Origin: a virus
Reading direction: 5' to 3' (one strand)
IMG/VR virus record: IMGVR_UViG_3300042894_000117
Location: 1-30,332 of that record
Length of the DNA: 30,332 nucleotides
Of the stretch, positions 13,765 through 21,137 are shown piece after piece. Both the position numbers and the translations under genes were made by a program. The stretch's first letter is position 1; the number at the start of each line of letters is the position of its first letter. Under the pieces are notes generated by a model. That model did no database searches, had not been told where the DNA came from, and saw only the letters and a list, made by a program, of their open reading frames with translations.

Positions 13765-15761
13765 CAGCGAGACTCCACTTTAGCTGACAATTCTTTGATA
13801 GCTTCGATCAGAACGCCGATGACATTACCATAAGCGACTGAAAGCGCATCGTCATTCTGTTTAACGACCTGCGGCAACACCGCTTGCATTTCCTGCGCGA
13901 TAACGCCAACGCCGGCCTCGCCGCTGTCAATGCGGTCGTAATAAACGCCGCGCATCTTATTGACCAACTCAAGAGCGTTCGTGATCGTGGTCACGTTTTT
14001 CTTGAGTCGCGCATCAGAATAGGCCGTTACGTTAGAGGCAGCGGTAAGATTGCCGCTCGTATCCCAATATACCTTCGCGTTGCCGCCTGAATCTTTCCAG
14101 CCTATTTGCGTGGCGTTGCCATAGAAATAACCGCCGGACGATCCGACCGTAATGGTGCGTTCAGTCGTGCTGCTGATAATCGAAAGATTGCCGGTCAGCG
14201 ACGTTGCGCCGGTGACGCTCAAAGTGCTGGAAACGCCAAACGTGCCCGTCACGGAGCTATTGCCCGTGATCGTAGCACCGCCAGCCGAAACGGTTAGGCC
14301 ATTAGACGCCGTAAGCGTGCTACTGGCCGTCAAGGTTCCGGTAACGGAACTGTTGCCCGTAATCGTCGCGCCGCCGGCCGATACGGTCAACGTGCTACTG
14401 ACGCCAAGCGTTCCGGTAATGGAGCTGTTGCCCGTGATCGTAGCGCCGCCAGCCGAGACGGTAAGACCGCCAGCGGTAACGGTAGCGCCGCCAGCCGAGA
14501 CGGTCAGACCATTAGACGCCGTAAGCGTGCTACTGACACCAAGCGTGCCCGTGACAGAACTATTGCCCGTAATAGCCGCGCCGCCAGCCGAGACGGTCAG
14601 ACCGCCAGCGGTAACGGTAGCGCCGCCAGCCGAGACAGTCAGACCATTAGAAGCGGTCAATGTGCTGCTAACGCCGAGCGTGCCAGTAATCGAGCTGTTA
14701 CCCGTGACAGTAGCGCCGCCAGCCGAGACGGTCAGACCGCCCGTGGTTACAGTAAGCGCGTTGCTAACGCCAAGCGTGCCCGTGACTGTGCTGTTGCCCG
14801 TAATGGCCGCGCCGCCACCAGAAACCGTCAGGCCGCCCGTGGTTACGGTCAGACCGTTAGAAGCTGTGAGCGTGCTGCTAACGCCCAACGTGCCCGTGAT
14901 CGAGCTGTTGCCCGTAATAGCCGCACCGCCAGCCGAGACGGTGAGCGCGCCGGTTGAGCCAAACGTGCCCGTGACCGTGCTATTACCGGTGATCGTAGCG
15001 CCGCCAGCCGATACGACTAAGCCGCCAGAAGAAACTGTAAGCGTGCTGCTTACACCCAGCGTGCCCGTGACCGTGCTGTTGCCGGTGATAGCAATACCGC
15101 CAGAGAACGTGACCGCGCCAGAGAAAGTTGCAGCGCCAGCGCCCGAGATCGTAAGGCGGTTGCCGCCGTTCGTTCTGACGATAAAGTTGCGGTTGTCGCG
15201 GACATCGAACGTCGAGTTAGATGCGTCCGCCGAGATAACCGTGCGCGGCGTGCCGTTAGCAGAGAACTGGATCTTACCGGCATTGTCAATGTCGAGCGCT
15301 TCCGCCGGAGCGACAGTGCCAAGACCGACAAGACCAGCCGAATTAATGACAAACGGCGTCAGATCAGGGTCGACGCTGTCCTGCACGCGCATAACGTCGC
15401 CGGTGCCGGTCTGTGTAACTTTGAGCGCCGGGCCAGACGAGTCAGTCGAGATCGTGACGTTACCCGTCAGAACTGGCGACACCGCCGTTGTCGGCGCGGA
15501 AATATAATCGACCGTCCATTGTTCAACGTCATTGGAATCGGTCAGTTTGAACTTATAGGTCGCTTCGCCAAGCCAAATATCGGCCTCGCCGCGAGAGTCT
15601 AAGATAATCGGGTTAGTATTAGGTGTAGCGCCGGTCGAGTCTGTATAAGTAACCTGCGGACTGGTCGTGCCGGCCGCGTAAGTATAGACCTTACCGCCAA
15701 CCAACGGAATGCCGTCAGCTCCGATAAACTGCGTTTTAGGGATTGGAGTGATAACGGCCAT
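13764..15761 (-). CDS. Tail fibre with repeat shaft and C-terminal S74 intramolecular chaperone, 665 aa
   Basis: Residues 1-90 (PIPKTQFIGADGIPLVGGKV, then GEADIWLGEATYKFKLTD) form an N-terminal virion-attachment type domain. Residues 144-210 are a beta-rich fibre module. Residues about 215-520 are a shaft of repeats such as GLTVSAGGATITGNSS and VTGTLGVSSTLTASN. Residues about 580-665 are a Peptidase_S74 chaperone: YSDARLKKNVTTI has the Ser-Asp cleavage site and Lys, followed by GVIAQEMQAVLPQVV and GVLIEAIKEL. Such domains trimerise the fibre and then cut themselves off. The ATG follows directly on the stop of the jelly-roll gene, with AGGTGG as RBS. It is probably a host-recognition fibre. 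Confidence 0.9.
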   Translation of the reverse strand: MAVITPIPKTQFIGADGIPLVGGKVYTYAAGTTSPQVTYTDSTGATPNTNPIILDSRGEADIWLGEATYKFKLTDSNDVEQWTVDYISAPTTAVSPVLTGNVTISTDSSGPALKVTQTGTGDVMRVQDSVDPDLTPFVINSAGLVGLGTVAPAEALDIDNAGKIQFSANGTPRTVISADASNSTFDVRDNRNFIVRTNGGNRLTISGAGAATFSGAVTFSGGIAITGNSTVTGTLGVSSTLTVSSGGLVVSAGGATITGNSTVTGTFGSTGALTVSAGGAAITGNSSITGTLGVSSTLTASNGLTVTTGGLTVSGGGAAITGNSTVTGTLGVSNALTVTTGGLTVSAGGATVTGNSSITGTLGVSSTLTASNGLTVSAGGATVTAGGLTVSAGGAAITGNSSVTGTLGVSSTLTASNGLTVSAGGATVTAGGLTVSAGGATITGNSSITGTLGVSSTLTVSAGGATITGNSSVTGTLTASSTLTASNGLTVSAGGATITGNSSVTGTFGVSSTLSVTGATSLTGNLSIISSTTERTITVGSSGGYFYGNATQIGWKDSGGNAKVYWDTSGNLTAASNVTAYSDARLKKNVTTITNALELVNKMRGVYYDRIDSGEAGVGVIAQEMQAVLPQVVKQNDDALSVAYGNVIGVLIEAIKELSAKVESR
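14204..15119 (-). repeat. Tandem repeats in the fibre shaft
   Basis: The coding DNA for shaft residues 215-520 is built of near-identical blocks coding for TVSAGGAxITGNSSxTGTLGVSSTLTASNGL. The clearest is a head-to-tail duplication of about 135 bp (45 codons, residues 373-417 and 418-462). The copies are strongly alike at the nucleotide level too, pointing to recent expansion by slippage or recombination. Confidence 0.85.
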
Positions 15762-16358
15762 TTATCCACCTACGATACTGGTAACGGTTAAAATAACCGA
15801 AGGAATGGCGGGAACATGCCCCGATGCAGTAGCAGCTAATATCGAGACGTTCGTATTCGTCGTTTCCCAATATAGCTCAAAATAATCGCCTGCGGTTAGA
15901 CTTACCACAAAATTCCATGCCGCAACATAAGCGTTGCTAGACCCTGACAAGGTAATCTTGGTAGCTGAATCCGGCACATTTGTGCCGTTCACACTAAGCC
16001 ATATGTAAACATCTTTAGAGCTAGCGTTAGCGCTAATAAATTGCGCCGAAAACTGTATGTTATAAGTGCCTGTATTGTCTACATAGACGCGCGAATTTGG
16101 CGTGCCTACATACACTCCATATTCTAGAGGGCCGGCGTTAATTTTAGTTGCAACGCTATTTAATTTCATGGCGTAGGCGGTATTAGCCGCCGCCGCAGTT
16201 TGCGTCGTCGTGTCGTAATACGACCCGTATCGACGGCCGTTTTCGACGGAAACATAGATATTATAAAACCAGCGATACCATTCGCGGGTCACATAGTTTG
16301 TTATTTTGTCCCAGATCGGAACACGCGCTGCCGGGATAAGTGTATTATTATCAGGCAT
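15762..16358 (-). CDS. Virion protein with C1q/TNF-like jelly-roll C-terminus, 198 aa
   Basis: The N-terminal NTLIPAARVPIWDKITNYVT and REWYRWFYNIY is a short anchoring motif I associate with small phage fibre or tail proteins. The C-terminal two thirds (TQTAAAANTAYAM; then TGTYNIQFSAQF, DVYIWLSVNGTNVPDS, AAWNFVVSLTAGDYFELYW) is the strand pattern of a trimeric C1q/TNF-type jelly roll. It directly follows the gp10-like gene with an 8-nt overlap, the slot of the tail needle (gp26) in P22. It lacks the long coiled coil of the needle. It is either a knob-like tail-tip protein or a short fibre. The fold call is by pattern only. Confidence 0.75.
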   Translation of the reverse strand: MPDNNTLIPAARVPIWDKITNYVTREWYRWFYNIYVSVENGRRYGSYYDTTTQTAAAANTAYAMKLNSVATKINAGPLEYGVYVGTPNSRVYVDNTGTYNIQFSAQFISANASSKDVYIWLSVNGTNVPDSATKITLSGSSNAYVAAWNFVVSLTAGDYFELYWETTNTNVSILAATASGHVPAIPSVILTVTSIVGG

Positions 16359-18078
16359 TTGTGCGGTCCATTATGAGTTCAGCGCCCATAATGGCGATCT
16401 TAACCGGATCAGTGCCCGATATTTCATATACGCGGTCGCGGATTTTCATGGTCATGCCAAGCCGCCGCCAGATCGTGCGGTAGCCGAACTGGCCAATACG
16501 GCCCATCGACTTCCAATGCTCGTTAGACCAAGTATGGCCGCCATCATCTGACCAACGGAGCATAACTTGCGGGACGACGCCAGGGCGCAACGCAGGCGCT
16601 TGAGCGATTATATACTCGCCGTTTTCCGTCAAAAGTCGCTCGCTGGCTTCGGTCGTAATGTAATCACCTTCTAGGTAATCGTAATCGTCGCCAACAAGCC
16701 CAACGCCTGTTTCACAATCAAGCTGAAGGCTATGTTGCGTCGTGCGTTTTAAATCATTTTGGCCAGTCGGCAATGCGCGCCATGAGCGCAGCCATTTTTG
16801 AATCGAGCCGGCTTCCGTATAGACCGTAGAATCATAAGCAAAAAGCCCGCCGCCAACATAATCGCCAATGACAATCTCATTGTTATAGTTCATCTGGCAG
16901 TTGCCGCGATGACGCGTGAACTGGTTATTTTCCCAGCCAGCGCGCTCATGCCAAACGCCAGTCGACACGTCATAAACCCATGTCGTATCAGCGGTTGGAA
17001 AATTCAGCACATAGAAGCTGTGGCCATCTTGCTGATAGGTATAGGCCACGGCGTCAGCAAGCGTCGAATATTGTTGGATCTGCCATTCGACAGCGTGCGT
17101 CGATATGCGCTCTCCAGAGTAGCCTTTGGAGCGATAAACGATACCATTACCGCGCGCATCGCGGCCAAGCCAAAACAGGCCATTGTCCAGTTTGGCGACT
17201 GAATAGGCGGCGAGACAGCCAATTTCGTTAAACGCGCCTTGGATACGCGCAAGAGGAAAATCAGGCGTGCCGGCGTCATACCAGACTTCGACCGTGTTAA
17301 CGCCAAACAACCAGATTTCACGATGGTCGACGATCAGCGTGACAAGATTGTCCGGCGAGCCTTCCGCGCTGGCAAAATCCAGCGCGTCAATATTTAAGCC
17401 ATTGTAAGATTCCGTGACCCAAAAACGCTGACTATTAGGCTCATTAAAGACAAAATAGCCGTCAATAAAACCAACGCCGACAGCGCCTGGAAAGTCAGGA
17501 TCGGTAATCTCACTGAACAACGGCGAGAACGTCAGATCGACCGTCGCCGTCGCCGTTGCGTTAGCCGACAGTTCAAACGTTGTGGCGTCCGTTATGCTAA
17601 GAACCGTTGTACCGCTGGGTATGCCAGAGCCCGTGACGGGAAGCCCGACCCAAATCAGCGACGTGTCAGCGGTCGTGACCGTGGCGTCGCCGTTCGTTGT
17701 ACCGCAGCTCAGCGTAACATCAGTATTATTGTAGATGTAGCCGTTAGCGCCGGCGGCTATGAATAGCTGCGTGCCGTTGTCGACCATGTTGACCGGGCCA
17801 GCGCCGGCGACAGTGCCAAGCTCGTGATACGACCAGTCCGTATCGACGCGGTATAGTTTCGTGCCGGCGACCGCATAGCCATAGTCGCCATACTGCCAAA
17901 GACCGCGCACGGGGCCAGTCGGGAACACGGCGAGCTGACGCAAACCAGGCGCACGCTGAAGCCATGCGGCCTCTTTGCCGCCTTCTGGCACGATCTCAGG
18001 AAAGATATTGACCATGCGGCTGTCAGCCGCATTTGGGCTACGCAAGACATAAGACGAGCCAAGGATCGGCGTCTTCAT
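16351..18078 (-). CDS. P22 gp10-like packaged-DNA stabilisation / tail hub protein, 575 aa
   Basis: It begins MKTPILGSSYVLRSPNAADS and contains blades of a beta-propeller-like protein: VRGLWQYGDYGYAVAGTKLY, GYFVFNEPNSQRFWV, EIWLFGVNTVEVWYDAG, FNEIGCLAAYSVAKLDNGLF and WLGRDARGNGIVYR. These are features of the P22 gp10 family, which plugs the portal channel and carries the needle. Residues about 118-185 (starting VTLSCGTTNGDATVTTADTS) are a separate small beta domain inserted between two blades. The gene starts in TAATG with the end of the gp4-like gene. The gp4-gp10 pair is the usual order. Family assignment is firm, while fine structure is inferred. Confidence 0.85.
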   Translation of the reverse strand: MKTPILGSSYVLRSPNAADSRMVNIFPEIVPEGGKEAAWLQRAPGLRQLAVFPTGPVRGLWQYGDYGYAVAGTKLYRVDTDWSYHELGTVAGAGPVNMVDNGTQLFIAAGANGYIYNNTDVTLSCGTTNGDATVTTADTSLIWVGLPVTGSGIPSGTTVLSITDATTFELSANATATATVDLTFSPLFSEITDPDFPGAVGVGFIDGYFVFNEPNSQRFWVTESYNGLNIDALDFASAEGSPDNLVTLIVDHREIWLFGVNTVEVWYDAGTPDFPLARIQGAFNEIGCLAAYSVAKLDNGLFWLGRDARGNGIVYRSKGYSGERISTHAVEWQIQQYSTLADAVAYTYQQDGHSFYVLNFPTADTTWVYDVSTGVWHERAGWENNQFTRHRGNCQMNYNNEIVIGDYVGGGLFAYDSTVYTEAGSIQKWLRSWRALPTGQNDLKRTTQHSLQLDCETGVGLVGDDYDYLEGDYITTEASERLLTENGEYIIAQAPALRPGVVPQVMLRWSDDGGHTWSNEHWKSMGRIGQFGYRTIWRRLGMTMKIRDRVYEISGTDPVKIAIMGAELIMDRTNA

Positions 18079-18788
18079 TAGTAGTTTCCGGCGTAGATAT
18101 TATAGCGCTGACGCGTGCCGACGATGCTGTAAGGCAGCGCCATGATGTCGTCAGGATTGTTGATGCGCTTCAGATTGCGCTTGCTATACATAGCGATGCG
18201 CTGCACCTGCGCGGAAGGCTCGACGCCAAACTCCGGGGCCATTTCGCAGGCCAGATTATAGCGGAACGCCCGCAGGTAGCCCGGTGGGAACGTCAACTGT
18301 GTCGCCAGCGCGGCCGGCTGCGTCAGTTCCTCGACCGAAATGAAATGCCACTCAAGCTCGCGCAGCGGCTTGGGGTAGATAAACATATCAATGTCGGGGA
18401 ACGTATTGTTGACGAATATGACCTGCGGGTAGGTGGACGTAACAGTTTTGACGGCGATACCGTCATACTGTTGCTGGTTAATAAACTTTATGCCGTAAGA
18501 CACATTCGTCTGCGGGTCGCGGAAATAAGTCGCGTCGTCCAGCAAGACAGGTCGATTACCGACAAAATCGCCAGTCGGGCCAAGCGTCCGGTTAAGTTCG
18601 CCGGGCGGCCATAGAAATACTTGATCCTGAGTCGAAAAGACCGCCAGACGCTCCGTGTTCCACGAGTCGATCATCTGGTTCAGCGCCATCAGCGCGTCCT
18701 GCGCCGTCTCCGCTGAAGGCGTTTCGCCTTCTGCGAGGACGCCCAACAGCCTCAGCGCCCCGTTGATCTGATCGTACGCTGTCGTCAT
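18078..18788 (-). CDS. P22 gp4-like tail accessory / head completion factor, 236 aa
   Basis: The N-terminus AYDQINGALRLLGVLAEGET, followed by ALMALNQMIDSWNTERLAVF, is the helical signature of the P22 gp4 family. Members bind below the portal and begin assembly of the tail. The rest (FINQQQYDGIAVK, FPDIDMFIYPKPL, FPPGYLRAFRYNLACEMAPE, RRNLKRIN-like basic region) is consistent with phage members of similar length. It precedes the gp10-like gene and shares its stop with that start. The ATG at 18788 has a weak AAGG. The first 197 nt are also open in another frame, used by the upstream short gene. Confidence 0.87.
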   Translation of the reverse strand: MTTAYDQINGALRLLGVLAEGETPSAETAQDALMALNQMIDSWNTERLAVFSTQDQVFLWPPGELNRTLGPTGDFVGNRPVLLDDATYFRDPQTNVSYGIKFINQQQYDGIAVKTVTSTYPQVIFVNNTFPDIDMFIYPKPLRELEWHFISVEELTQPAALATQLTFPPGYLRAFRYNLACEMAPEFGVEPSAQVQRIAMYSKRNLKRINNPDDIMALPYSIVGTRQRYNIYAGNY

Positions 18789-18894
18789 TTGGATCGAACC
18801 TTTCCCAGCCGTTCTCTTCGTCGGCTTCGGCTTCTAATTCTAGCGTAGCGATCTTAACGCCATGAACCTCATGACGCAAATAAATCAGGGCCAT
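18592..18894 (-). CDS. Short conserved-looking phage protein with out-of-frame extension into gp4-like gene, up to 100 aa
   Basis: The first 35-40 residues (MALIYLRHEVHGVKIATLEL, then EAEADEENGWERFDP) look like a genuine small phage protein of a kind usually about 50-60 aa and found just upstream of gp4. Here no stop occurs before the gp4 ATG at 18788. The frame continues to 18592, adding about 65 residues of Arg/Gly/Ala/Asp-rich sequence that reads like a shadow of gp4. Either the gene truly ends inside gp4 or a stop has been lost by mutation or sequencing error near 18790. I am confident in the N-terminal part and doubtful about the tail. Confidence 0.6.
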   Translation of the reverse strand: MALIYLRHEVHGVKIATLELEAEADEENGWERFDPNDDSVRSDQRGAEAVGRPRRRRNAFSGDGAGRADGAEPDDRLVEHGASGGLFDSGSSISMAARRT

Positions 18895-18916
18895 TTTACA
18901 CCTATGGGAAGGGCCA

Positions 18917-18934
18917 GGCGGGCCGTAGCCCGCC
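18917..18934 (-). terminator. Hairpin with UACG tetraloop, possible terminator or RNA stabiliser
   Basis: GGCGGGC (18917-18923) pairs with GCCCGCC (18928-18934) around a 4-base loop. On the minus-strand RNA this reads GGCGGGC-UACG-GCCCGCC, a C(UNCG)G loop of high stability. It lies 12 nt past the stop of the 147-aa gene. No U-tract follows, so it may be a weak terminator, a processing barrier or a 3'-end protector. Confidence 0.5.
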
Positions 18935-18946
18935 CGTAGGATTAAA

Positions 18947-19390
18947 TTAGGACGCTACGAGCGGAACTGAGAACCAGTCCGTCGTATCATACGCAACAAA
19001 CAGACAGGCTGTTTTAGCCGCCATGCTGAAAGCGGTAGAGCCAGCCACGCCATTTATCTTGGCGCTGCTTGGAGCGTAAACTTTCAGAACCGCGTTAGCC
19101 GTATCATCGTTTTTGACGATGATGACGCGGCCGGCCGTCGGAGCCGGGATGATGACGCCTTTAGTGGCGTCCGCAGCCGTGACCCAATTAAACGAAGCCG
19201 TCATAGCCGTCGCGTCGGCGCGGGTAGACCCTGCCGCAGCGGGCTTGGCGACATCGACGGCTAAGCTGGTGATTCCAGACGTAGACGCCGCAGAGATTGT
19301 GCCTCCACTGATCGTCGCACCCGTGATGGTCGTGCCAGCAACGAGTTCGGGATCAGAGAAGGCAACACCGACAGATTTAGTGTTAGGCAT
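18947..19390 (-). CDS. Small beta-rich structural protein downstream of coat, 147 aa
   Basis: The ATG at 19390 has AGGAGAAGG 5 nt upstream. The N-terminus (VAFSDPELVAGTTITGATIS) leads to an Ala/Thr/Ser-rich region. A compact beta-rich end follows with GVIIPAPTAGRVIIVKNDD, KVYAPSSAKING and CLFVAYDTTDWFSVPL. It is the second of two small proteins after the coat gene. Proteins here in P22-like phages are often capsid decoration or minor structural proteins. No named family is recognised, and the decoration role is inferred. Confidence 0.68.
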   Translation of the reverse strand: MPNTKSVGVAFSDPELVAGTTITGATISGGTISAASTSGITSLAVDVAKPAAAGSTRADATAMTASFNWVTAADATKGVIIPAPTAGRVIIVKNDDTANAVLKVYAPSSAKINGVAGSTAFSMAAKTACLFVAYDTTDWFSVPLVAS

Positions 19391-19405
19391 TGCCTTCTCC
19401 TGTGA

Positions 19406-19870
19406 TTACGCGATGCGATACAGCGCCCAAGTGCTCGAACCCGTCTTGCGGGCGCGGAACATCTGAGCGGTGCCGGCCGTAGCAACAACCGTCATCAGAC
19501 CAACCAGCGTCCAGCCGGTGTTAGTCGTCAGGGTGATGACGCCCGAACCCGAGCCATCGACGTTGATGACCGAGAAGTCGAAGCTGTCGCCGACATTCGC
19601 CGATGGGATACCAGCTTCAAGCGTAGCGACCGTCGGAAGCTGGTAGGACGCCGCCGAGCTGCCCGGCGAGCCAAGCAGAATGCCGTTAAGCACCTGCGAA
19701 GCCGTCAGAGTAGCCGAGGCCGTCGCCGTCGCCGGAACGGCTACAGCGTTCATGGCCGGCTCATTAAGATTGCCAGCCGTATACTGATAGCCGCCGGTGC
19801 CCGACGGAAACGCCGGATTGGGGCCAAACGATTCGAGCGGATAAGAAGCGCCCTGAGTAGTGATAGCCAT
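19406..19870 (-). CDS. Small beta-rich structural protein directly downstream of coat, 154 aa
   Basis: It starts MAITTQGASYPLESFGPNPA. The body has VGDSFDFSVINVDGSGSG, ITLTTNTGWTLVGLMTVVAT and AQMFRARKTGSSTWALYRIA, which form a beta-sandwich-like pattern ending in a strand with Tyr-Arg. This pattern recurs in phage proteins beside capsid genes. A good AAGGAG lies about 10 nt before the ATG. It is separated from the coat gene by a strong hairpin. The best inference is a capsid decoration or stabilising protein; an unrelated minor head protein is possible. Confidence 0.7.
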   Translation of the reverse strand: MAITTQGASYPLESFGPNPAFPSGTGGYQYTAGNLNEPAMNAVAVPATATASATLTASQVLNGILLGSPGSSAASYQLPTVATLEAGIPSANVGDSFDFSVINVDGSGSGVITLTTNTGWTLVGLMTVVATAGTAQMFRARKTGSSTWALYRIA

Positions 19871-19897
19871 GATTCAATGCTCCTTAATTTGAGAGGA

Positions 19898-19919
19898 AGA
19901 AGGGGCCGAAGCCCCTTCT
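19898..19919 (-). terminator. Strong hairpin with UUCG tetraloop after the coat gene
   Basis: AGAAGGGGC (19898-19906) and GCCCCTTCT (19911-19919) form a perfect 9-bp stem. On the minus-strand RNA the loop is UUCG closed by C-G, the most stable tetraloop class. It begins 2 nt past the coat stop at 19921. It is followed by UCCUCUC rather than a full U-run, so partial termination or 3' protection of the coat mRNA is more likely than complete stop. Confidence 0.6.
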
Positions 19920-19920
19920 G

Positions 19921-21117
19921 TTAGCCCCAAAGGCGAACCGCCATCTGCGGACGAATGACGCTGTACCCATACAGAACGTCAATACGGCAGGGCAGTCGGT
20001 CGTTGTTGATGTCATACTGACGGACAACGCGGAGCGAGATACCATTGTGAACTTGGCGCGAGGCCATGTCGACGCCCTGCGGAAGCAGGAGATCGGCCGT
20101 GGCGAACGCGATGGCGTCCTTGTGGTAGATCATGTTCTGCGGGTACTGCGTCGAAGCAGCGCCGAAGAACGTGACAGCCTTACCGGAGACCGGCAGAGCG
20201 TCGACCGTGGCAAGAGCCTGCGAAGCCGAATACATCGCCGGGACAGTGACCGAAGCGGTGGTCGACGCCGTAACGTCAGCCAGAGCAACGAACTGAAACA
20301 GCGAGCCGGTCGACTCACGGGTCTGCGGGTTGACGGCATAGCAGTCGGCAATCGTGAACACGTCGCCGGCCTTAATAACCGTCGAGCCAAGGCCCGTCAG
20401 GACGATGGTGGTCGCGCCTTCGGTCGTGACCGAGGTGCTGACCGTCACGGTGCCCGTGCGCGAGCCAGTCGTGAACTGCTTGATCGACTGCGACATATTC
20501 AGCTCTTCATAGCCGAGAATGCCTTCGCCGAAGATGCCGTTCTTAAACTGCTTCGAAATGGCCGAAACAGGGTTGAACAGGCCCTTCATGCCTTCGATCA
20601 GCGACGCGTTAGCGGCCGGGTTGACCGTCGCGTAGCGCGGCGACATGACAGCGGCGTTCTCGTTCAGCTTCTGCTGCGCCTGCAACAGAACGAGCGAGGT
20701 GGCCGGGGTCGTGCCGGGTGTGCCGACCGAGTTGCCGATATATTTGAAGCTATTGGCAACGTCAGCGTCGATGCTGGAAGCAAGCTGCGAAATACGCGGC
20801 TTCAGCACGCGTTCCGCGAAGTCGTCCAACTGCATCGTCAGTTCAGCAGTCGTGAAGTTGACGCCGATGTGCTTCTGCGACGAAACGGTCAGGGTCGTGT
20901 ACTGCTCGTTGTCGTCCTGAACCTGAAGCGCAGCGCCGTCCGTGACCAGAGCGCGGTCGGGCAGGCGGATACGCAGGGTCGAGCCGATCTTAGCGCCTTC
21001 GACGGCGAAAGAATCGTCATACTGACGGTTGACGGTGCGGGTCAGGACAAGGTTGTTTTCTAATATTTCCAAAGCCTTGCGTGTAATCATGTCAATAGTA
21101 AGAAGTGAGTTACTCAT
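19921..21117 (-). CDS. Major capsid (coat) protein, P22 gp5-like, 398 aa
   Basis: It forms the icosahedral shell. The N-terminus (NSLLTIDMITRKALEILENN, then RQYDDSFAVEGAKIGSTLRI) and the following EGAKIGSTLRIRLPDRALV match the P22-type coat family within the HK97 fold. FTTAELTMQLDDFAERVLKP is the long spine helix region. Residues about 220-300 (TGTVTVSTSVTTEGATTIVL onward) form a beta-rich insert, as expected for the P22 I-domain. The end GYSVIRPQMAVRLWG is typical. AAAGGA lies 7 nt before the ATG. It comes after scaffold, with an HNH gene in between, and is followed by a strong hairpin. Confidence 0.9.
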   Translation of the reverse strand: MSNSLLTIDMITRKALEILENNLVLTRTVNRQYDDSFAVEGAKIGSTLRIRLPDRALVTDGAALQVQDDNEQYTTLTVSSQKHIGVNFTTAELTMQLDDFAERVLKPRISQLASSIDADVANSFKYIGNSVGTPGTTPATSLVLLQAQQKLNENAAVMSPRYATVNPAANASLIEGMKGLFNPVSAISKQFKNGIFGEGILGYEELNMSQSIKQFTTGSRTGTVTVSTSVTTEGATTIVLTGLGSTVIKAGDVFTIADCYAVNPQTRESTGSLFQFVALADVTASTTASVTVPAMYSASQALATVDALPVSGKAVTFFGAASTQYPQNMIYHKDAIAFATADLLLPQGVDMASRQVHNGISLRVVRQYDINNDRLPCRIDVLYGYSVIRPQMAVRLWG

Positions 21118-21137
21118 CTTGTAGTCCTTTCAAGAAG

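Noticed and set aside
14204-15119. Regular repeats that might be taken for a CRISPR array
   Set aside because: The repeats are in frame, contiguous, without unique spacers, and code for a fibre shaft.
14152-15507. 451-codon plus-strand open frame opposite the fibre shaft
   Set aside because: It is a Pro/Val-rich mirror of the TVSAGG repeats with no RBS or domain.
13144-16358. Possible diversity-generating retroelement target in the fibre or adhesin genes
   Set aside because: No reverse transcriptase gene and no template/variable repeat pair were found. The fibre repeats are coding tandem units.
20047-21063. 338-codon plus-strand open frame opposite the coat gene
   Set aside because: It is Arg-rich shadow translation of the coat gene, with no recognisable family.
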